Positions 10,297-22,314 of a stretch of 64,000 nucleotides of DNA are shown one piece after another (position 1 is the stretch's first letter; the number at the start of each line of letters is the position of its first letter). Both the position numbers and the translations under genes were made by a program. Under the pieces are notes generated by a model. That model was not told where the DNA came from. It did not search any database and saw only the letters and a list, made by a program, of their open reading frames with translations. Source of the stretch: Cerioporus squamosus (Eukaryota > Basidiomycota > Agaricomycetes > Polyporales > Polyporaceae); contig JABYQS010000169.1 in the NCBI GenBank assembly GCA_022592435.1, positions 1 to 64,000 on the forward strand. The letters are read 5' to 3'.

Positions 10297-11666
10297 ATGC
10301 CCCCACGCAAGCGACGAAACGTTCAGAGCAAGTCGGAGACGGCCAGGAAGACCAGCTCGAGCTCAGACCAGTCACAGCCCGCGCGCAATCGGGGCGTCTT
10401 CTTACCCGTCGACGTCCTGCTACTCATCATAGACGCCGTCGAGGAAGGGTGGTCCCCGCAAACGTTCGCCTCATGCGCTCAGACCTGCAGAGCCATGCTG
10501 AGGCCCTCGCAAGTCCGCATGTATCGCGATGTACATATCTATCAACCGCGCCACTTTGAATCGTTCGCAAGGACGCTGCTCGGCAACAGGGACCTGTCTG
10601 TGCTTGTCAAGAAGCTCATCGCCGATGTCGGCATGGCGTGGTCCTCCGTTCTAGAGCTACCAGGAGACGAATTCCCCTTGTCATCACAGGCGATACATTG
10701 CATGCCGAACCTCCAAGCCCTCACCATCATTGGCTTGAGCCCCAACCTGTTCGACCCGGACCAGGCGATGTCGTCTCCGGTTCTCGAGCGGTTTCTAGGA
10801 GCGTTTGCCGCTTCATGCCCGAAGCTGAAGTCCTTGAGGTTACAACAACTAGAGCTTCAGGAGTACGCGCATCTCGTGCAGTACATCGTGGCCTTTTGTG
10901 CGCTGGAGACCTTGGAGCTGGACTCGGTGACCTGGACTCGGCGCGGCAAGCTCCGAGCCACGGAGAGAGGTATCCCTGACGGTACATGCGCAAAGTTGCA
11001 CAACCTCAACGTGAGTCTCCCTAACTCCTCTTTGATCAGCCGTTCTGACTTGTACGCACATCTGGCAGATCTCGATGTGTGACACGCACCGCCGGCAGGT
11101 CTGGAATTTCGCGCTAGCTGCCAGTTGGGGAAGCTCGATACAACAATTGGTCCTGCGCGTCCCTCGTGCAGCACTCAAGGAACACGAGTTCAAAGGTCAG
11201 CATCTTTGTCCCGCGCTGGCGCACACCTGGTGCCAACTGAATGCGACTACAGGTCTATCGACATTCTCGCGCTTGAGGCACTTCGAGCTCCATCTCGCGG
11301 ACGACGACATTTGCGGTGTCCCACCTGCCTTGCGCCATATCACGTCCGAGGCCATCAAGACCGTCCGCATCGTCCACCATTGCCAAATGCGTGACAATGT
11401 GCTCGAGCTGTACGCGAGACTCGATCTCGATGGAATCCTCGTTGTACCGCCGTACACGTTTCTCGAGAAGGTGACCTGGCGCTTGGTCAGCGAGAGACGC
11501 GAGGCGGAGGACTGGTTTCAGGGGATACCTCAGTGCTTTCCGGGTCTCGCGAAGCGTGAAATACTGGTCTGCGAGCTGCGAAAGCTATCCGGTAAGTGTT
11601 CGCGTTGAAGTCACATTTGGCCGGTCAAGCTGAATCTCTCTGTCCGGCGCAGAGTGGCTTTGTTGA
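10297..11666 (+). CDS. F-box-like/leucine-rich protein, paralog 1
   Basis: Predicted exons are 10297-11010, 11069-11195, 11253-11591 and 11653-11666. They total 1194 nt (397 aa) and all junctions are in frame. A basic N-terminus (MPPRKRRNVQSKS) precedes an F-box-like stretch, LPVDVLLLIIDAV, followed by CAQTCRAMLRPSQVRMYRDV. Irregular leucine-rich repeats fill the rest (LKSLRLQQLELQEYA, LETLELDSV, FSRLRHFELHL). The 14-nt final exon is a feature of its relatives here. F-box proteins bind Skp1 and present substrates to SCF ubiquitin ligases; I infer this role, and the target is unknown. A TAAATA box lies about 29 nt before the ATG. Confidence 0.8.
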
Positions 11667-11981
11667 AGCTACCCGTCTTTCGACATCCAGACATAGTGAC
11701 CGCGATCTTCCTTGTATCGTCTGACATCTGACGTGACTATACGCTTTATGAGTTCGGAGTCACGAGGGCGGAGAGACCGGACATCGTCGAACTCAAGCTC
11801 CAGGCTCATTATGTAACGTTGATGCACGTTCCTCCGCGCTTCTATCACTACTACCACCGAACCGACTAGTCTCCCAACCGTCATGTCTCCGCATCCACAG
11901 CCTGACGAGGGACCGAGCGGCGCGGTGACGCAGTGGGTTGTCTCCCATTGCGTGTCGAGAGTTAAGCCTAACAAGCAACAG
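11667..11981. other. intergenic, possible first exon of BTB paralog 4
   Basis: An ATG at 11883 opens a short frame (MSPHPQPDEGPSG) that could be the first exon of the BTB gene downstream, but I found no donor in the required phase. Nothing else is supported. Confidence 0.3.
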
Positions 11982-13999
11982 GAACATATCCGCCAGCCTG
12001 CGGCCTCGTGTACCCGCAGCCCCGTTGGTTCCGCAGTAAGTCGTCCGAGTCTCCTGCCAGTGTCGCGCGACTTGATCACAGGTTGCTGAATCCTGATTGA
12101 TATTCGGCAGATACAAGTCCGCTCGTCTGCAGGCCCGGGGCCGGCCCTTTGTGGGTGAGATGAGGGATCATGCGAGTGAAGAAGAATCGGACCATGGTAA
12201 GTACGGCGATCTACTACTATCACATCCGCAGGAGATCGAGAGGAGGCTGTGTGTATGTATGGTTTGCTAACCTCGCGGACCGTTAGACTGGGAGCGACGG
12301 GAGGTGGTTGACGATGGACAGCACTTGGCTTCCAGCAGCAGTGGGCGCCTTCCCACTCACAGTGTGGTCAGGCAGGAGTTTACGACCTTCGAGTCGGAAA
12401 GACTCAGGCGTATCAGCGTGGCACGTGCATTGCTGGAGTCCTTGAAGGCGGACAAGAAACGCAAGCGCGTCGACGTGTCCGTGCCGAGGAGAGCAGAGGA
12501 CATTGCGGCCACAGACCCTCAGTCAATTGAGGCGATGCGGTCTCATTCTCATCACGCAGCTCAGTCTGGTTCTTCCTCACGATCACAACCGGAGGCAGCG
12601 ATTCATCGTCAAGGCCAGCAGGACGACACGACATGCGCTCCGTATCCGCCGCCATCCACACCCTCGAAAGGCTCTGCATCTGGTCTGGCAAATTCGTCCT
12701 CTCGTCGTGGTCGCACAGACTCTTCGCCAAACACGGCAGTTCACAGCCCTGCAACCAAGTCCTCTCAGAAGCGAGTCCGACTCGAGGCCCCCGTGAATTT
12801 TAGTTATGCGTCCTGGCCCCTGTCGAAGGCCGTACCGATTCCTTTACCATCTCGGGATCGCTCTCTACCCTGCTCGTCGAAGAAGCCCCAATCTCGCACT
12901 GTCCCTTCCCAATATCCGCACGTGGGCTCTGCATCCATCGGACACGGTGCCAGTGCTCACTCTCGGGCCGGGCAGACTGGACCGGAAGCACATCCCCCAT
13001 CTGTGCAACCGGAGCATAGCCAGCCGCGTTCGTCTACACAACAGGATCCTGCTCCACCCTCCGCCGTGCCGGTATTCCCTCCTTTGAGCGCACGCTCCGC
13101 GGAGTTCTGGTACCCAGATGGTAATAGCATCGTCGTCGTGGACGGTACATACTTCAGACTCTTACAGTCGCGCCTCGAGCGGCACTGTGGCTACTTCACC
13201 GACCGGCCGTGGTCGATCGTCAATGGACAGAAGGTTGTCGAGGTGCAAGACCTCAAGCTGCGGGACTTCGAGACGTTCTTGCGGTATATGGAGATACCCA
13301 TGTAAGTCTCCTTCACCAGTGTCGTGCAGAGCTCACTTCTCGTTCTAGGGAACACTCCGTCAAAGACGCCTCCGAGGACGTTGCTCTGTCCCTTCTGCGG
13401 GCGTCCCGCGTCCTCTCGTGCAGAGTCATAGGCGACCTCATCAACACTCGAGTATTCGGGCCGTGGTCCTGTGCGTCAGTCCCGCTCCAGGCGACGAACT
13501 CGCCGGCCGGCCGTATGGCGAAGCTCTCCACATGCTTAGGCTCACACATGCCATCGATGCCCCGCTCGTCCGGAAGCAGGCCCTCTACGCGCTCCTGTCC
13601 GACGACCAGTTCTGGTCGGACAGCAGATCCAAGCGCGCCGACGTCGACATCGCCAGCGACGACCTCGTGATGCTGTACCACGTCCGCGCTCTCATGCAGG
13701 AGAAGTGGCGCGTCCACGCACTCACTCCGCCGAAGCAATGCCAGGATGCAGAGTGTCTCGCTGACGGTGGTGCGCGGAAAGCTCTCTGGCGGGGCCAGAT
13801 GGCGGAGTACACGGCTGCGGAAGTCCGTGACCCGATTCGAGAAGTCACTGGCGTCAGAACAGCAATAGGGGAACTAGGAACATGGTGCAGGGTGTGTCTG
13901 GACGAGCGCGCACGCGCTTGGGAGGTCGCCCGGGACCTCTGGTGGGATGAGCTGGATCAGTTGCTCGGGATCGTGGTGTCAGCTGAGAGGCACGGGTGA
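11982..13999 (+). CDS. BTB/POZ domain protein, paralog 4 (one apparent frameshift)
   Basis: Predicted exons are 11982-12035, 12111-12196, 12287-13301 and 13349-13999; the true 5' exon is unresolved. A long basic, Ser/Pro-rich region with KKRKRV precedes the BTB fold: SAEFWYPDGNSIVVVDGTYF, SRLERHCGYF, LKLRDFETFLRYMEIPM, then EHSVKDASEDVALSLLRASR after a 47-nt intron. The frame breaks near 13481-13483: one C is missing from a C run between GPWSCASV and DELAGRPYGEALHML. Beyond it the frame is intact to 13999 and contains KQALYALL, the CQDAEC pair, WCRVC and LWWDELDQLL. Adding one base makes the summed length consistent. It is closest to paralog 5. An assembly error is the simplest explanation for the break. 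Confidence 0.8.
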
Positions 14000-14372
14000 T
14001 GTGTCACTCGCCGCGATGCAGCACAGAAGCGTGGACAGGTCCGTCACAGCATGACTTCTCTACCTGCGCGCTGCCTAACGTTTGACCAGAAAACCCACAT
14101 ATTCGCGATCTCCTTTGTTCTCGATCTTCATACATCTCACTCGGGTTCGGACTGGCTCCGTACGGCATCCAGTGTGCGTCTTGCGAGTATACGACCGCTA
14201 CCCCCGCTGCGCTCTTTGACAAGTGGTCTGTCGTGCTCACGCCCTCAGCAGTCTTGCGTCCGTTCCAGCATTACATTTGTCGTAAGTCGTCACATATATC
14301 CGCGACGAGAGACTCGGAGGCAGCGGAATCACCTAGAGTAAAACAATGCAGCGAGAACGCCAACCACTCAGA
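14000..14372. other. convergent intergenic region
   Basis: BTB paralog 4 and the minus-strand F-box-like gene converge here. No coding exon was seen. Confidence 0.5.
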
Positions 14373-15727
14373 TCATAATCCTAGAACTGTGCATGGCGGT
14401 CATGAGCTTTGACGACTCTATATTGATTACAAGACGTACCTTGCTCGACGCTCGACGCAAAGATGCCGCGCAGCCAAGGCGCCGGGATCGTCTCCTCAAG
14501 CTTGCGAGCGATGGCAGTGCACTCGGCCTCGTCCGCTTCATAGCAGCGTACGACCCAACGAACCTTCTCGAGGTGTGGCCACGTCGCCAGCCCTGCCGAC
14601 TCGTCCTCTCCGAGAGTAAAATCGTCAAGGTTATCCGGGCTGATGACAGCGGTGGAGTGTCCGAGCGGCTGGTAGTTGATGACGAGCTCCCGGATGCTCT
14701 TCGACCTTACGTACGTGAGGATCGTGTTGAGCCAGTGCATAGGCAGGTTGTATGCATGGAGCCCCAGCTCGAGGCGCTCGAGGCGTGTGAAGTGCTTGAG
14801 CCCTGGCAGGGGGAGTTGGGACTGATCAGCGAGAGCAATGTGAGGAAGAGGACGACTACTATGTAGTGCTCACCAGTGTAGTTAGACAGATCCCGGTCTT
14901 CACGGATGTCCCATGGCATGATGTCGAGATTCGTGATCGCGTTGCCCCATAGTGGTCGCAGAAAGTACTCAACCGGAGAGTGGGTATGCAACTACGTGTA
15001 TCAGTGCAGTGGTCAGCAAGATGTGACGGGTAAGACGGAGGATTGAAGAAGTTACGGACCTTCAGAGATCGGAGACGTCGACAACAGCCAGGGTACAGAT
15101 CCTCGCTCGGGCGTTCATTGTTCCCTACATGGTGTAGCGAGAGAGCAGAGTCGCAGAGGAGGGCCGACACATGTCGGAGACTTGGAAGGACCACACGATG
15201 CGGAGGAGATCTCCGGTACGAACGAAGGTTATCTCGCGGAGAGCGAGTTCCTCCAGAGTGGTGAGGGTGGCGAATGTTGTCACGAAGGATACAATGGTCC
15301 TGTCGCCCGATCCGTTCTCCAACGGAACAGCAACATCAGAGAACCCAATGAACGTCGCGGCCTTGAGGCTCGTAAACCGCACGACGACATGCGGCGGCAA
15401 AGGATGGTCCTTGAAGGTCCTTTGCGTCCAGCCTTTCCGACAGTCAACGGTGATGCGTTCGACCAGCTGGCCGAAGTCCGGCCGGTCATATATCAGTCGT
15501 CCTAGGTTCTTACACTGCTTTCGCGAAGAAAGCTCGATGTTGCTGAAGAGAAGGACTTGGGCACGTCGGCGTATCGCCTGACATGTAAGAGCGCAGGCGG
15601 TGAGCGTCGCGTGGGAGCTAGGATCGGTGCCGACAGCGTCCACGATCAGGAGGAGAATGTCTGCTGATACTCGAGGACCTTTGACGAATGCGTCGCCTAC
15701 AACAGCAGCCTTGCTGCGGAGCAACAT
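14373..15727 (-). CDS. F-box-like/leucine-rich protein, paralog 2 (frame breaks)
   Basis: Predicted exons are 15727-15060, 14991-14874, 14821-14440 and 14386-14373. The N-terminus has the F-box-like VSADILLLIVDAV and CALTCQAIRRRAQVLLFSNI. Leucine-rich segments follow (LTTLEELALREITFV, LKHFTRLERLELGLHAYNLP), and the last exon is only 14 nt, as in paralog 1. Two frame breaks appear. At 15184-15185 a G run on the plus strand is one base short, so WSF does not run into PSLRHVSALL. At the G5 run 14809-14813 the frame does not carry through from the exon before. Both sit in homopolymers, so sequence error is likely. It is head-to-head with BTB paralog 5. Confidence 0.7.
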
Positions 15728-16270
15728 GAGTAGGTGGTCCTGCAGCTGGTGGAAGCTCGAGTAGCAAGAGATTGAGGTGGTGTCGCCCTGTCCCTTCGGA
15801 GTTCAAGCCGGTGAAGGAGAGAGAGAGAGCGGAGATCTGCTGTATTTGGACGAATACTGGGCAGTTTTAAACATGTAGTACAGAGGTCTCAGAATCGGAG
15901 GTGAGAGACAATAGAACAAGACGACCCGCCGAGGTTCAAGCTCAATTGCTAAATTGAACCGGTCCGACTCCAGCCACGACCATTTCCGGCTTCGACTCGG
16001 AGTGGCGTCCTGCGACAATGGACTGTCACGACACATTTCCGGCATTCGCTCGGAGTGGCGTCTGTCTCGACATATCCAGTGACTCAGGACTTTGCTCTAC
16101 ACTCGATTCTCACTCATCCTCCGTTCGTCATGTATCAAGCCAATCATCCCAGTGGACTCATTCTACTAGAGTAAGCAGCTATAACATAATCTGCACAGAA
16201 GGCGATTGTTCCGGATCTAAGACTGACTTGACTTCAATCAAGGACATTGTCGCATCTCCGCAGGGCACAG
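15728..16270. other. divergent intergenic region
   Basis: It separates the F-box-like gene start at 15727 from the BTB gene start proposed at 16271 and probably holds both promoters. A short GA repeat lies near 15820. No coding exon is supported. Confidence 0.4.
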
Positions 16271-18265
16271 ATGTATATGGGTTCAGGGCTCCAGCCTCCA
16301 TACTCTCCTCCTTCACATCTCCAGATCAACTCAGGTGCATCTAAGCACGGGGATAGAGGGCAGAGAGTCAGAGGTACGGCTGCCAGTGCAAGTGTCGCCA
16401 ATGCCCGGCCTCCGCATAATGAGACGCGCCCGCGTACGAGCGGCGCAAGCAGGAAGGTCGATGCGGTTGGTCAAAAGCGGGTACGAAACCAATCTTTCGT
16501 GATACTTACTGTATACATGCTCACCAAATGGCTTGTTCAGGCTGCAGCGGAGGATCTTCCTAGGACTGCGCACCAAGCCCCTAAGCGGACGAAGCTTACC
16601 GACGCCCGTCAGGCGGGCATCTTGAAGTCGACCTCTTCCTTGCACGGTGAACGAAAGCCACAGAAGCGTCCTCAAGGTCCCCCGGGCACTCAGACAGGCC
16701 TCCCAACACTAGTACGCACTGAGCCACAGCTACGTCGGGTCGACCTTCCCAAGCAGCTCGGGCACCTGCCGCTCCGAGCGTCCAGCCCGCTGCAGGAAGG
16801 GAGGCACCGCGCTCTGTAGCTCAAGTTACCTCGGGGCACAAAGACGTGTCGATCGATGTCAAGCATACTCCGTCTCCATCTGTTTCTGCCAAGGCGCCGA
16901 CGGTCCCTTCGCAGTCTACGTCTGCTCGTCCTGCTCCCCGTCGACAACCTCTGTCGGGTCGCCAGCTGTCATACCAACGACCACGACAGCGGTTGAGCCT
17001 CCTTCACCCTCGTCAAACGCGTCTACGCCTGCTACAAGCGTTCCTGAGTCTGTTTTGCCTGCGTCTCCGTTGACGCACGTCGTTCCTTCGTCAGTCCAGG
17101 GTGGATCCATGGCGCATACATCGACCCCCGATGACAATACGGCGACTTCATCTCCTCTGGAATCTGGTTCCGCCTCGTCTGCGCTTTCCTCGTCTGTACC
17201 GGCTCTGCCGGAGCAGAGTGGATCTTCCGCGCATACATCGACCTCGCGCGGAAGCGCGGAGACTTCGGCTTCGATAGGCTCTGGCCCCACCCCATCTACG
17301 ATACGCCGTCCGCTCCAGCTCCCGCTGAGCCACTCTTTCCTCCTGAGGATGCTCGCTCGGAGGAGCTCTGGTACCCCGACGGCAACGTGATCGTCAAGGT
17401 CGAGGGCACGTACTTCAAGCTCTTCCAGTCGCGCCTTCAGCGGCACTGCGAATACTTCAAGCGAATCTTCGAGGACGGAGTAGCGGCAGTCGTCGACGTT
17501 CAGGACGTCACGCTGCAGGATTTCGAGACGCTTCTGAGATACCTCGAGATCCCTGGCTACGTTTCCGAGCACTGTGAATTCGCGGGTTGACTTCTCACAC
17601 ACGCACGTACTGAATATAGGAAATACTCCTTGAAGGACGCTCCTTACGAGGCCGCCGTCTCCCTGCTGCGTGCAGCGCATGTCCTCGGCTGCAAGCTGAT
17701 CAGTAACCTCGCCGAGAAGCGGGTCGTTGGCCCTTGGTCCTCCACCGCGCCGCCATCAGACGACGACAATCTCGCAGACCGACCCTATCAAGAAGGCATC
17801 GAACTGCTCTCGCTCGCCCGAGAGCTCGGATTGCCCCACGCTGTACGCAAGCAGGCGCTCTACGCCCTCCTCGCCAGCGACGTGCTCTGGTCGGACGTTG
17901 AGGACCCGAAGCGACGCGCTGCAGTCGATATATCAGATTGCGACCTTCTCTTGCTTTACCGTGCGCGGTCGGCGATGCAGGAGAAGTGGCGCAGGCAGTA
18001 CCTCGCGCCGCCTTCGATGTGCCATACCGAGGGATGCTGCGAAGACCGGGACGAAGACGCGCGGAGGGTTCGGTGGTACGGAGAGTTCGCTGCTGTGACG
18101 GTTGAGGAGGCGAGGGACCCGCTTCGTGCGGCTGACAGGATGCAGCAGTATGTGCGTACCCTGACTGGGTGGTGCCAGTCTTGCATCGAGGATCGAGCGG
18201 ATGCGTGGCGGGAGGTGCGCACCGTCTGGTGGGAAGAGTTGGATAAGTTGCTGGTGAGCGAGTAG
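16271..18265 (+). pseudogene. BTB/POZ domain protein, paralog 5, with several lesions
   Basis: The order matches paralog 4: a basic Ser/Pro-rich N-terminus, then a BTB fold (SEELWYPDGNVIVKVEGTYF, SRLQRHCEYF, DVTLQDFETLLRYLEIP). The C-terminal exon from about 17621 to 18265 is intact (KQALYALL, CHTEGCC, WCQSC, VWWEELDKLL). The frame is lost at about 16738, 16935-16938 and 17300-17315, each explained by one missing base. In addition, the intron after LEIP has CTACGT at 17557 where paralogs have GTACGT or GTAAGT, and no other donor in phase was found. An intron near 16480-16540 (GTACGA donor) is likely. The base losses may be assembly errors. The donor change is a substitution and harder to dismiss. 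Confidence 0.7.
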
Positions 18266-18779
18266 ACCGGGAAGAAAAGGAGAGGTCCATGGGGCTCTTT
18301 TTATGTTGCATGAGGATGATGTCGAGTTCTACTTACTTCCTTCTCCGAGATGTTCGTCTCGGACTGTCACTGAGCACCGAAGAGTCACAAATCACAGGCA
18401 CGTGGTTTAGTCACGCCGCGTCCCGCGTGTTGACAATGACAATGACACCGTCAGTTCTGCCGTGTGGAACGCTCGCGGCAGCTCTTGTCTTCCTACTTCC
18501 ACTACTGGACAGCGAGGCAGCACTTCGACGTCTACTCTCCTATCGGCCGATCACGTATCCAAGCTCGAGTGTTCAGACACATCGTCCCGGAAGACAAGGT
18601 CGATCAATCTGCGGCTTTTGCGCGTACTATTTATTGACGAGTTGCGTCCTGTCAGGTCATCTCGTATCACTTGCTGTCTCATTCGACTGCAGAGGCGATT
18701 GGTCAGGCCGTGACAAACAACTTTATGTTGCTATCTCACGTCATCGGACATTTGATTGAACAGAAGTTCGCCACCTTTC
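18266..18779. other. intergenic
   Basis: Downstream of BTB paralog 5. No coding exon, RNA gene or repeat was recognised. Confidence 0.4.
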
Positions 18780-18935
18780 AAGGCATGGTTGATGACGGCT
18801 TCCCCAACGAGGCGTCCTCCTGGGACATATCCCACCATGTGGACGTACCGGGCTGCGCCCGCGTTATCATCCGAGGTGCGTGAGAGACGGACACATCTAG
18901 TTGCTCGTACACCCGCCGGTCGAACTGCGAGATCT
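18780..18935 (-). pseudogene. EthD-like gene relic
   Basis: On the minus strand this segment encodes QFDRRVYEQLDVSV, matching FDRRVYEQLDVPV in the intact EthD gene at 31858-32583. Nucleotide similarity continues for about 100 nt through the linker to the second repeat. Neither repeat core is recognisable, so it is a small decayed fragment. It shows that the EthD family once reached this side of the cluster too. Confidence 0.6.
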
Positions 18936-19124
18936 GCACTGCGAGAGCATGAGTGGCAAATCGGACAGTGTGTGACCATGTGAATACCCGAGGGTGTCGC
19001 GCGGTCATGCTTGCGTACTCTATGGTCACAAATTGCGTTGCGATACGATGAGTCATACATATTGTACATTGGCAGAGTCAACTCGGACACGCCACATATG
19101 ACAGCAAGGAACTATGCCGCTACC
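18936..19124. other. intergenic
   Basis: No feature was recognised. Confidence 0.35.
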
Positions 19125-19554
19125 CTATTGACCCCATGCTGGGCCGCTGTCCTCGCCATTCCGTTCAAGTTCCTTCCTTCTCTTATACTGAAGATATTTG
19201 ATGGGATGGCAGGCGCCATACATCTCTGGCATCTCTGCGACATACACCGTGGTGGCGTGCGGAGGACCTTGTCCTGCGGGAAACCCGTTCCTCTCGTGGT
19301 TCAGTGGTGGTGACTTGCGCAGGTGCTTGGGTAGGATTGATGGACTCGGTTCCGACCCCAACCCCAGAGGTATAGGCACGCTTTTCGCGGGTCCTACACC
19401 AACATTTGGTTTCTTGGTGGGACCTGGCAATGCGGGGAGTCAATGCGAAGCACAGTAGCATGAGACAGACGCAACGTACCGGCCTGCGTCTGCCAGTGGA
19501 CATTAGTATGAGTCGAGGAGGACATTTCAGACGAGATTTAAGGGGAGTACTCAT
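19125..19554 (-). CDS. possible small Pro-rich protein of unknown function
   Basis: A minus-strand ATG at 19554 starts a 75-nt exon (MSTPLKSRLKCPPRLILMST) that ends at a GTACGT donor. After a 56-nt intron with a TTGCCAG acceptor, a Pro/Lys/Gly-rich frame follows (GPTKKPNVGVGPAKSVPIPL). The junction is one base out of phase, so either a base is missing or the model is wrong. No domain is recognised. This is a weak call based on splice signals and composition. Confidence 0.25.
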
Positions 19555-20150
19555 GATCCATGTGAGACTGTCCTCGTCCTTATGTATCGCAGCACACATC
19601 ATCGCAGTTAGACACATGCTGTCGAAGTGCCATGTCCGCGCACAGTAGTGAGCCGCGCTTTTTGGACGGGGTGCGGCGACGCGGCCGTTGTCCTGGCCGA
19701 TTGGAAGCGGATATACGAGGCGCAAGAAGGCTCCTAGTAGTCCCGAAAACGTCTACTCATGTTGACTTGTAGGGCAATTGATAACTTGCAGCCTAAGGTC
19801 GGGGAACCTCGACATCCCCACTTCCTCACTCCGCGTTCGCAGACTTCCGAGAGTTTCCAGGCCCACGGAAAGTCCGCGTAGATTGGAGATTGGAGGCAAA
19901 GCATAGACTCGGACACACTTCTCCGATATGTACGGACAAACACGTAGGTTTTCTGTGAATTCTGCGGCGTGTTCTGTAGTAGGTCACTAACATCACAACA
20001 CACAGAAATGCTGGAAGATTTGGCTACGGAGTGATTCATAGCCTACCACCTCCGCAGCAACTCGACATAGCGAACGCTCGGTGCGCGCCCAAGGGATGTC
20101 GCCTGCGTCTTGCCAGTCCTCTCGATATCAACATCGTACCAATGATGCGA

Positions 20151-21169
20151 TGATGAGCCCCGCGCCTCGCTGCGCGTGTATCCCGACCACCGACGCCTTC
20201 GCCGACCTCCAATGCGACCGCCGACGGCCTCTCGAACAATGCGCACAAGCAGCGACGAGATTCGACGCGAGTCGACGTCCAAAACGCACCCGGAGTCGCA
20301 CGAAATGTCGAGAAAGCGGTCGACATTGAGCTGACCAAGCAGCATCGACCTCGACGTCAGCCCAGACGGCGCACAACGCTCGCGACTCGCCCGCAGCCCC
20401 ACCGACGATGCCCTCGTCCAACGCGACGCATTCCGAGCGCGTCTCCGATCAGCTCGAGACGCGCGCGCTGCCTCAGCCCGACCCCGAGACGACCGCCTCC
20501 CACTCCCTTCCCATCCTTCCTACTCACACCAAAACTATTTCTGCACCTCCGCTATACCCCTAGGACTCGTACGATACACATACTATAGTTTCTACATATG
20601 GTACAGTTCGTAAACAATTCGACCTTTGCGACACTGATCCTCCGACGCGCCCTCGTGATCGCGCCTCGCGTATGTCAAGCAGTTAGCGCTCTTCCCGTAC
20701 TTAGCTTTTCCCGGGTTCCAGCTCTTTCTCTCTCCTCGTCTCCCTCGCGACCGTTCTCTCGAGTAGCTACGTCATAGACAGTTCTCAGCATGTATATAGC
20801 GGCTCAGAGCGACGCTGAATAACAAGCTTTAGTCCCCCCTTTGACCTCGCGATCTCAAGCTCGACTCCGTCCTCGACCTTCGACTTCCGACGCTCGACGT
20901 CCCTTCTCTCCTCTCGCTTCGACGTCTAACCTTTTGATTTCGATTCGCCCTCTCGCACAGGTCCGCGCGCAGCCATCCGACGCGTCAAAACGCGTTGGAT
21001 TTGACATCTACACTACTACAAGTCCCTACTAACTCGACGCTCTCCCTCATCCTCTCCCTCTCCATCCTCCTCTCCTCCCTCTCTCTCCTCTTCTGACTCC
21101 CCTGGTGTACGCCCAGTCGGATTCTCGCACCTTCGGACCGACGCACGCGCCCTGTGTCTAGGTCCATCA
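20151..21169 (+). mobile_element. solo LTR of the resident Gypsy family
   Basis: This 1.02-kb segment starts TGATGAGCCCCGCG and ends CTAGGTCCATCA. It is similar along its length, in opposite orientation, to 56835-57841, the 3' LTR of the Gypsy element. It has TG...CA ends and is directly flanked by GCGA on both sides (20147-20150 and 21170-21173), a 4-bp target-site duplication. No gag or pol sequence adjoins it, so it is a solo LTR left by recombination between LTRs. A TATA-like GTATATAG lies near 20793. It differs from the 57-kb copy by many substitutions and small indels, so it is an older insertion. Confidence 0.85.
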
Positions 21170-22314
21170 GCGAACGAGTATAATAGGGCACATGCAGAGC
21201 TGGTGAGTGTCCTCCGCATAGTCCCCATCTTCCGGGAGTTTGGGCGGTTGTCCGTGTAAGTGATCTGCTCGGGGATTAAGTAGGAGACGTTCTCTACTCC
21301 CACCTGGAACCCGGTTTGTTCGGTCACTAGCAGTCGACAGCCTTCCTCCATTAGAGGCCGATTGCCTCCGATAGTCAAGACTATTCACTGTCGTTCTGAA
21401 GATATCGGCAATTCGGGGTGCCATGTTTCCCTCCGTCACCGCCGTTGTGGGATCCCTCTGCGCTCTGTCCATGGCTCATAAGCTTAGACAGACAGCCGAC
21501 TGGCCACGCGGCGATACAGTGGAGGAGACACGGGGCCGCCCAGCGCGCGTCGGCGGTGGCTACGTGTTCCCTGTACCGCCTTGGAGTCTGATGCGGTGAG
21601 GGAGCTGTATCACAGTGCATTCTCGGAGGCGGTGATGTCCTCTTCTGGGATATGCCTCAAAGGATGCAGGGATTCTCTCGCTCAGAGCTGGCCTTGAGGT
21701 TATCTGGTTCTGATGACTGCCTATAGAGCTGAACGGATGATACCGGCCGGTCAGATGTTTCAGACGGTGTTCCCCCGTTTTTGTACCTCTCCGCTGTCAG
21801 CGGCACGCGCTGACTTGGAGAGGGTACTTCTGATGATTTGTGGTGATTGCAAACCCATCATCGCAAGGTAACCCACACTTCGAGCGGAGCGCATTTCGAC
21901 TCGTAGCAACCTACACGAAAACGACGGCGGAACTCCGGCTCATTCAATGACGTACGCTCTGAGGGCCTCCTGCCCCTCATGGATCATTCATCAGGATTAC
22001 TTACTTCTCAGGCGGCGGCTTGTTGCGCGTTGCGCGTCCCCAGCTGGAGTCAGCATTATGAACATGTACGAAGGGGTGCCACTGGCAGGAGAGAGTCCCC
22101 GCTTGAGGAGTCTTCCTGCAGCTAAGAGTCTTTATAGTAGTGTTGCTACGCCCCGTGAAGTTGTCTCACAGGGTTCGCAGAGGTTTATATGCCACAGACA
22201 CATAGATATACACATGCACAAGTCAAACCACGGTCCGAATCATACAAGTACATGCGGGAACAGTACACGATGGCGAGCAAACAACCATTCCAGCCACCGA
22301 AGAGTTCCAGACCT
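21170..22314. other. intergenic
   Basis: No coding exon or recognisable repeat beyond the solo LTR edge. Confidence 0.4.
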
